Shown: piece after piece, positions 48,301 through 54,300 of the stretch
How positions within the stretch are numbered: the first letter of the stretch is position 1
Layout of the letters: every line of letters begins with the position of its first letter
NCBI RefSeq assembly: GCF_024763615.1
Contig: NC_077222.1
Location: 46,872,001-46,936,000 of the forward strand
Origin: Phlebotomus papatasi
Lineage: Eukaryota; Arthropoda; Insecta; Diptera; Psychodidae
DNA: 64,000 nt
Direction: 5' to 3'
Position numbers and translations under genes: made by a program
The notes under the pieces: model-generated
Database searches by the model: none
What the model saw: the letters and a program-made list of their open reading frames with translations, nothing else
Told to the model about the DNA's origin: nothing

Positions 48301-51300
48301 AAATACTAACTAAATTGACACTACTGGAAAATTCTGGAACTACTAAAAATCATGAGAACGACGTTTTTTTCATGATTAAAAAAAACTTTATAAGGGGAGG
48401 GAGTCGCAGCTCCAGGCAGCATACATTTTACTCATGATTAATTTTTATTATAAATACGAACCATATTTAAAAGTTAAATTACTATTATTACTTTTTCTAT
48501 AGATAATTATTTAATATTCCAAAATTTCTAGTTTTGAACATTTTACTTATATTATCTGAAGTTTTCATTTTAAAAAATTTTAAAAATCAATCGCTTGTGC
48601 CAGATATTCGGGGATGTTTTTGAAAAAATAAAAAACTTTATTTTGATGGATAAGATTTTTTAGAGGAAGTTCATCTAAAATTATAAAACCAATTATTTCC
48701 TGTTAGCAGATGAGTTAACCCTTTAAGGACGATTGGAACACCGGTGTCCCATAAAATAAATATTTTTTCCCGACTACCTAAACCTAAAGTTATTTTTTTC
48801 TTATGTCTGTACATAATTGTAAAGTAGAAGGTTGAAAGAATCTAGAATGTTTTTTGCAAGTCTCTAGCTATTTGTTATGTAGTAAATATTTAAGCTCAAA
48901 AATGACGAATTTTTAAATTCTCAAATTCGTAATTGATTTTACTTATTTTTTATACTTCCAATTTTTTTAAGCAAAACCCATTTGGCAATAAAAACTACAA
49001 TACTCATACGTAATATTTTTCATTAAAGCGAAAAATATTATTCATTGGTATTGTCAGAAAAATTACTTAAGTTTTTGGGCTATTTTTATCCCTATCGTCC
49101 ATAGAAGCACAAAATACACCGAATCAGACTCTGTTGGACTTTCCAAGGTTAGATGTAAGACTTATCATTGATTATGTTTCCCAGTTTAATTTTTATTGTT
49201 GATTTTCAGTCCGTAAAAAGTGTCTCGTCGTTAAAGGGTTAAACTAGGACTTGACTAAAGGCTCATATACTTCCTTGATCACCATTTATTTTACAAGATG
49301 AGACGGTAAAACATGGTGTAAAACACAAAAATACCAATTTTTTTGTATAAAATTCTCCAATATTAAAATTTATTTTTTTCAAAAATCTTTCGTACAAAAA
49401 CTAGTTTAACTCATCCGCTGACAGAAAATATTGGTTTTTAGATTTCTGGTGAATCTACTCAGAGAAATCTTGTCCGCTGAATAGTAAATTTTGTTCAAAA
49501 TTCTTCTCCAAAAATCAGATCTCAGTATGGTTGAATTTTCAAAATTTTTTAAATAAAATTTTTAGAAAATACAGTTGATATAGTTCAAATGTTGTACTTT
49601 TAGTTGCCTAAAAACTTGAATGAAATATAATATTTTATTTAATTATGTTGAAAAAATATAGAAAAAATATGCTGATTTTTTAAATCTTTTTGGCCCAAGT
49701 AACCCTTCGAGTATAAGATTTTTACTGATCAAAATTCAATATTTTACTTGAGTTATAAAATGCAAAATTCAAATCATCTCTCATACAAATTTTATTGGAA
49801 ACGTGCTCTATCCAACATTCAGTTGGACGTAACTCCTACAAACAGTGTGACCTAAAATTTCTTTTGGGTGGGGCTTACACAGAAAGCTCAATATTAGGTC
49901 CCTGTGAAATATGGGATAAAAAATTATGGCTTTTCTTAATTAAGTAAAATAACTTCAAAGATTTTTTTCAATTTTTTTTTTAAATCTACGAAGCCATTCG
50001 TAAGATAAAAAAGATTGAATTTATTACACTTAATAGTGACTTAAATAAAAAACAATTCATAGATAGGAGATTACTAAGGTATGCTTAATGTCGAGAATAA
50101 TTGTACTTACAGGCAATAATATTTAAGTAGCGATTTTTCCCTTTATTCTCCGGATGCTGTGAATGTTCAGACGGAAACTCGTCCATTATCGATTCATTTT
50201 GAATTGACTCGTACTCTTTGCTGAATCCTATATCACCGTCTGCGTGCAATTCTGCCACATGCTTGGAAAACTCATTCACTGGAACCACAGTTCTCACCTC
50301 ACCTCCCACCTCAACTGGCGCCTCCCAGTCGATTAGCAGTGCCGTCTGTCCCTGGCATGGAGGATCATCCAGATAGTAGTATGCGGCATGAAAGCATTTT
50401 CTAAAACGAATGTTTCTGATTGTTTTAAAGTGAATTAGTACTTACGGGGTAATCTACTATATTCAACAGGAATCTTTCCTTTTTGTTCCCCACCCCCCCT
50501 TAAGCCATGCACCCACCTCCCTCATGCTTTCTTTTCTTCGTCCTACAAAAAAAAATGTACATATCCGCGTCCTTCCACTTACGTAAACCAATTTGCTCTC
50601 TTTACACTCTTTCGCCACGACATTATTTACGCACTTTATCCCACGACTGAGTACGGTATGGAGAAAAAAGTGTACAAAAAATACTTTGTTGCGTAAATTG
50701 TGACTTTTTTCTCCTTCTCTCACTCCTTCAATTCAATGGTAAAAAGGAAAGTTTGTAACACCCGCCCCAATGTCAAAAAGTTTCTTTCGCGACAATCAAA
50801 ACTCCCTGCCTGATAAATGTTTGAGACAACAAAATTTTAATTTAACACACTTCATTGGCCGCCACGCAGCAGACTAATTAAACATGACAACCATATTTAA
50901 ACACACTCTGCTTAATACTATTTTAACAATAGAAGAAAAAAAGAGCTCTCAAGAAAGCAACGAGGGAAAATTAAATTAATTTATATCTTATCTCACTGAT
51001 AAGTTTTTAATATAGATACCACACTAGACAGATTAATTTTCACTCAACAATTCATATAATGATAAATTGAAAGATTGCAGTTGAGAGAAAATATACATAT
51101 TAGTAAGGCACTGTGGCAAGACCACACGAAAATCTGTTTTTGTTCCCCAAAAGTGACGAAAGACTAAATTAGTCTCGGATTACCGGTTTATAAAACTTAT
51201 TTTTTTGAACAATTCTAAATATTTTGTCTTTTTTAATAGTTGCGTTATTAAATTGTTCAAATATCCATATTTTATTTCCCTTTTTATTTCATTTCCCTCA

Positions 51301-54300
51301 GCAGTGGCGCAGCGACGGGGGGAGGGGGGCGGAAGGGGCGGTCCGCCCTGGGCGCTTTCGAAGCTAAAAGAACAGGGGGCGCCGAAGGCGCCCTATCAGT
51401 ATTATTTTTGTTCCCGAGAAAAATCAAAAATAGGGCGCCGAAGGCGTCTTTTATATGTTCCAAAACTAAATATATCAAAACACAAGCACAAATCTTTAAA
51501 AATAGTTTAAAATATGTGGAAATTAGAAAAAAAAATTAAAGAGCTTAGGGGGTGCTGAGGGCGCCCTATCAACCTTAATTAAGGAGAATTATTAGGAAAG
51601 ACATTTAGGTATTGCTTCTAAAAATAATTTTAAATAAATGAGGGAAATTAGAAAAAAGTGAAAGAGCTTAGTGGGCGCCAAGGGCTCCCTATCAATTTTA
51701 GACGGGGAGAATTTATTACGAGAGACATTTAATATTGTCTCCACAAATAGTGAAAAAATTGAATATGTAGGACCCGGAGTTCAGAGAGTTTTAGAGCTAT
51801 TCAAAATCTGACAACTGTGAGGCAAATGCATATGAATTTTGCATTTTCCAAAAAAGTTCGAATTTTAAAGAATTTTTCCAAACACTTCAAAGAGCGGAGA
51901 AAAAAAATAGGGAGGTTCTTAATGTTATATTTTTTTTTTTTTGTTTCCAACAATTTCATTTCAATTTCAATTCCAATTTCGTTTCGCAATTTCAATACAG
52001 TCATAACTACGAAACTTCAGTTAGAGATTTCACCGCCCAAGAGCTGTCACTTTTGCTAATTGACTAAGCGAGTCATCCCATAAATTGATTAAAAAAGCTC
52101 AAATTTAATGGGTTACGTTGGTCTCGCAGACTAAAAAAACAATATTTATTTTTTTATTTTATTTTTCACTTCTCAGAATATATTCATCTGACGTCAAAAA
52201 ACTAAATATTTCCTTTTAGGTGATGAGTTAAACTCGTACTTGAACGATTTTACCTCCATCACAATTTATTTTACAAGACAAAACATGGGGTAAAATACAC
52301 CGAAAATTGTATTCTTGTAATTAAAATTCTGCTAAAAAATCCCAATTTCATTTTAGAAGAAATGTACCGTTCAAGTACAAGTTTAGTTCATCGGCTAAGT
52401 AAGAGAAAAAATTTAGTTTTTTGATTGCAGATACTCTGAGAAATCTTGTCCACGGTAAAGTATGTATTTTGCAAAAATGGCTGAATTTTTAAGATTTTTA
52501 AATGAGAATTTAAGGGGTTATGTGCGTCATAAAGACTAGAAATGTCGCATATTTTATCTAAGTTTATTTCAACATAATGAAAAGATATTGAATTCAAGCT
52601 CGTAAGCATATAAAGTACAAATTTAAAATTTGTACTTTATATTTAATTTGTAATTTATATCTGAATTTTTCTTTTAAGTTTTAAAAATTTTGCCACTGGG
52701 ACCTAATTTTCGGAAACCTTTTTTGAAAAAAACCAACTTAGCGGTACTCACTATTACTCAGAGTAGATTTATCAGACAATCCGAAAATCAAATATTTCCT
52801 ACAATAGCAGATAAGTTAAACTCGTTTTTGTACAAAGTATTTTTTTTTAAAGAAAAGTTTGGATTTTTGGGAGAATTTTATATAAAATATTTCCATTTTC
52901 GGCGTATGTTACACCAGGTATCGTCTTTTAAAACAAATTGTAACCAAGGAAACAAAAAACGTTCTAGTACGTGTTTAAATATTCTACTAATCGAAAATAA
53001 TTTATTTGAATCTACTTTGAGTAATCATGATTATACTGGAAAGTTAATTTTCTTCAAAAAGAGTCTCCAAAAATCAGATTCCAGTGTCTGAAGTTTTAAA
53101 ATATTTAAATGAAAATATCAGAAAATATAATTTAAATCTTTTTTATTTTTGAATTGCGAAAAAGAGCTCCCTTTTGACCTTCTAATTCAAGAAATCATTT
53201 TAACGAAAATTACTCCCAATGTGTAGAGGCCCTGAGATCTTGAATTTTTTATTATGTTCAGAAATAAAATATTTAAAGAAAATACGCTGGTTTTCAGTCT
53301 TCGTAACCCACGTAACCCCTTCGATTTTTTAATGCATTTTTAAACTATACTTCATACTGCAGTGTATTTAAATGTATATATGCTATATTAATATAACATT
53401 AACTTTCAAAAATTTTCACTATTTCCATGAAAATATGCAATAACTTAGTTAAAAAAAGTTTTAAAAAATAGGAGGGGGGGGGCTACACACTAGTCTTACC
53501 GCCGGGGGCGCCAGAAACCCTCGCTACGCCTCTGTCCCTCAGATCAATTTAATATAGTATACTTTGTCATTAAAAATAATGCCTTAAAATAACATTAATA
53601 AAAGAGCCGCAAGGGTTTAAGTGTTTTAAAATCTGTCTTTTTTGAGTAATTTCCTTCACTTTTCATAGTACATCACTAATACTTTAACATTCCCTTCTTT
53701 CTCTTTTACCCTTCTTGTCGTAACACAAAAATGTCGTTTAGATATGGGAAGGTAAGTTATATAGTCAAGTATATAAAATAGCTAAATACTAAAGAGATAT
53801 TTTACCTCCAAAGCACCAGCGCCAAAACACTCAAAAAGAAAATAAAGCAACAGAAAACTATTACAATTGTGATAACAAAATTGTAATTGTTATTGACTTG
53901 TCTCGGAAGTGGTTGCATCTTTTCGCAGCCTGGTTGTAGGTGAATCTGTTGAAAGAACAGCAATGTAGTAGAACGCTCTAGTATCTCATTAAATTTTCCA
54001 TTCAATCTCAATAATACATACTCTTTTTGGATCTGAATATGCTCCTGGAATGATATTTCTGGGATTAATTGCACTCACAGAGGCAGCTCGAACTTTAATC
54101 TCATAAACTGTATTTGTGGGTAAATTTGGCAGCTTCATCTAAAATTCACCCATAAAATGAAATCCAATTATTGACAATTCTTGAACTTTCCGAGAGAGAA
54201 AAAAAATTGGCACAGATTTTATGTAATTTGGAGATAGGACAAAAAAAAAGAAAATATACCGATGATTCAGTTATGTGTGCTGTTGAATTGATGGAAAACT

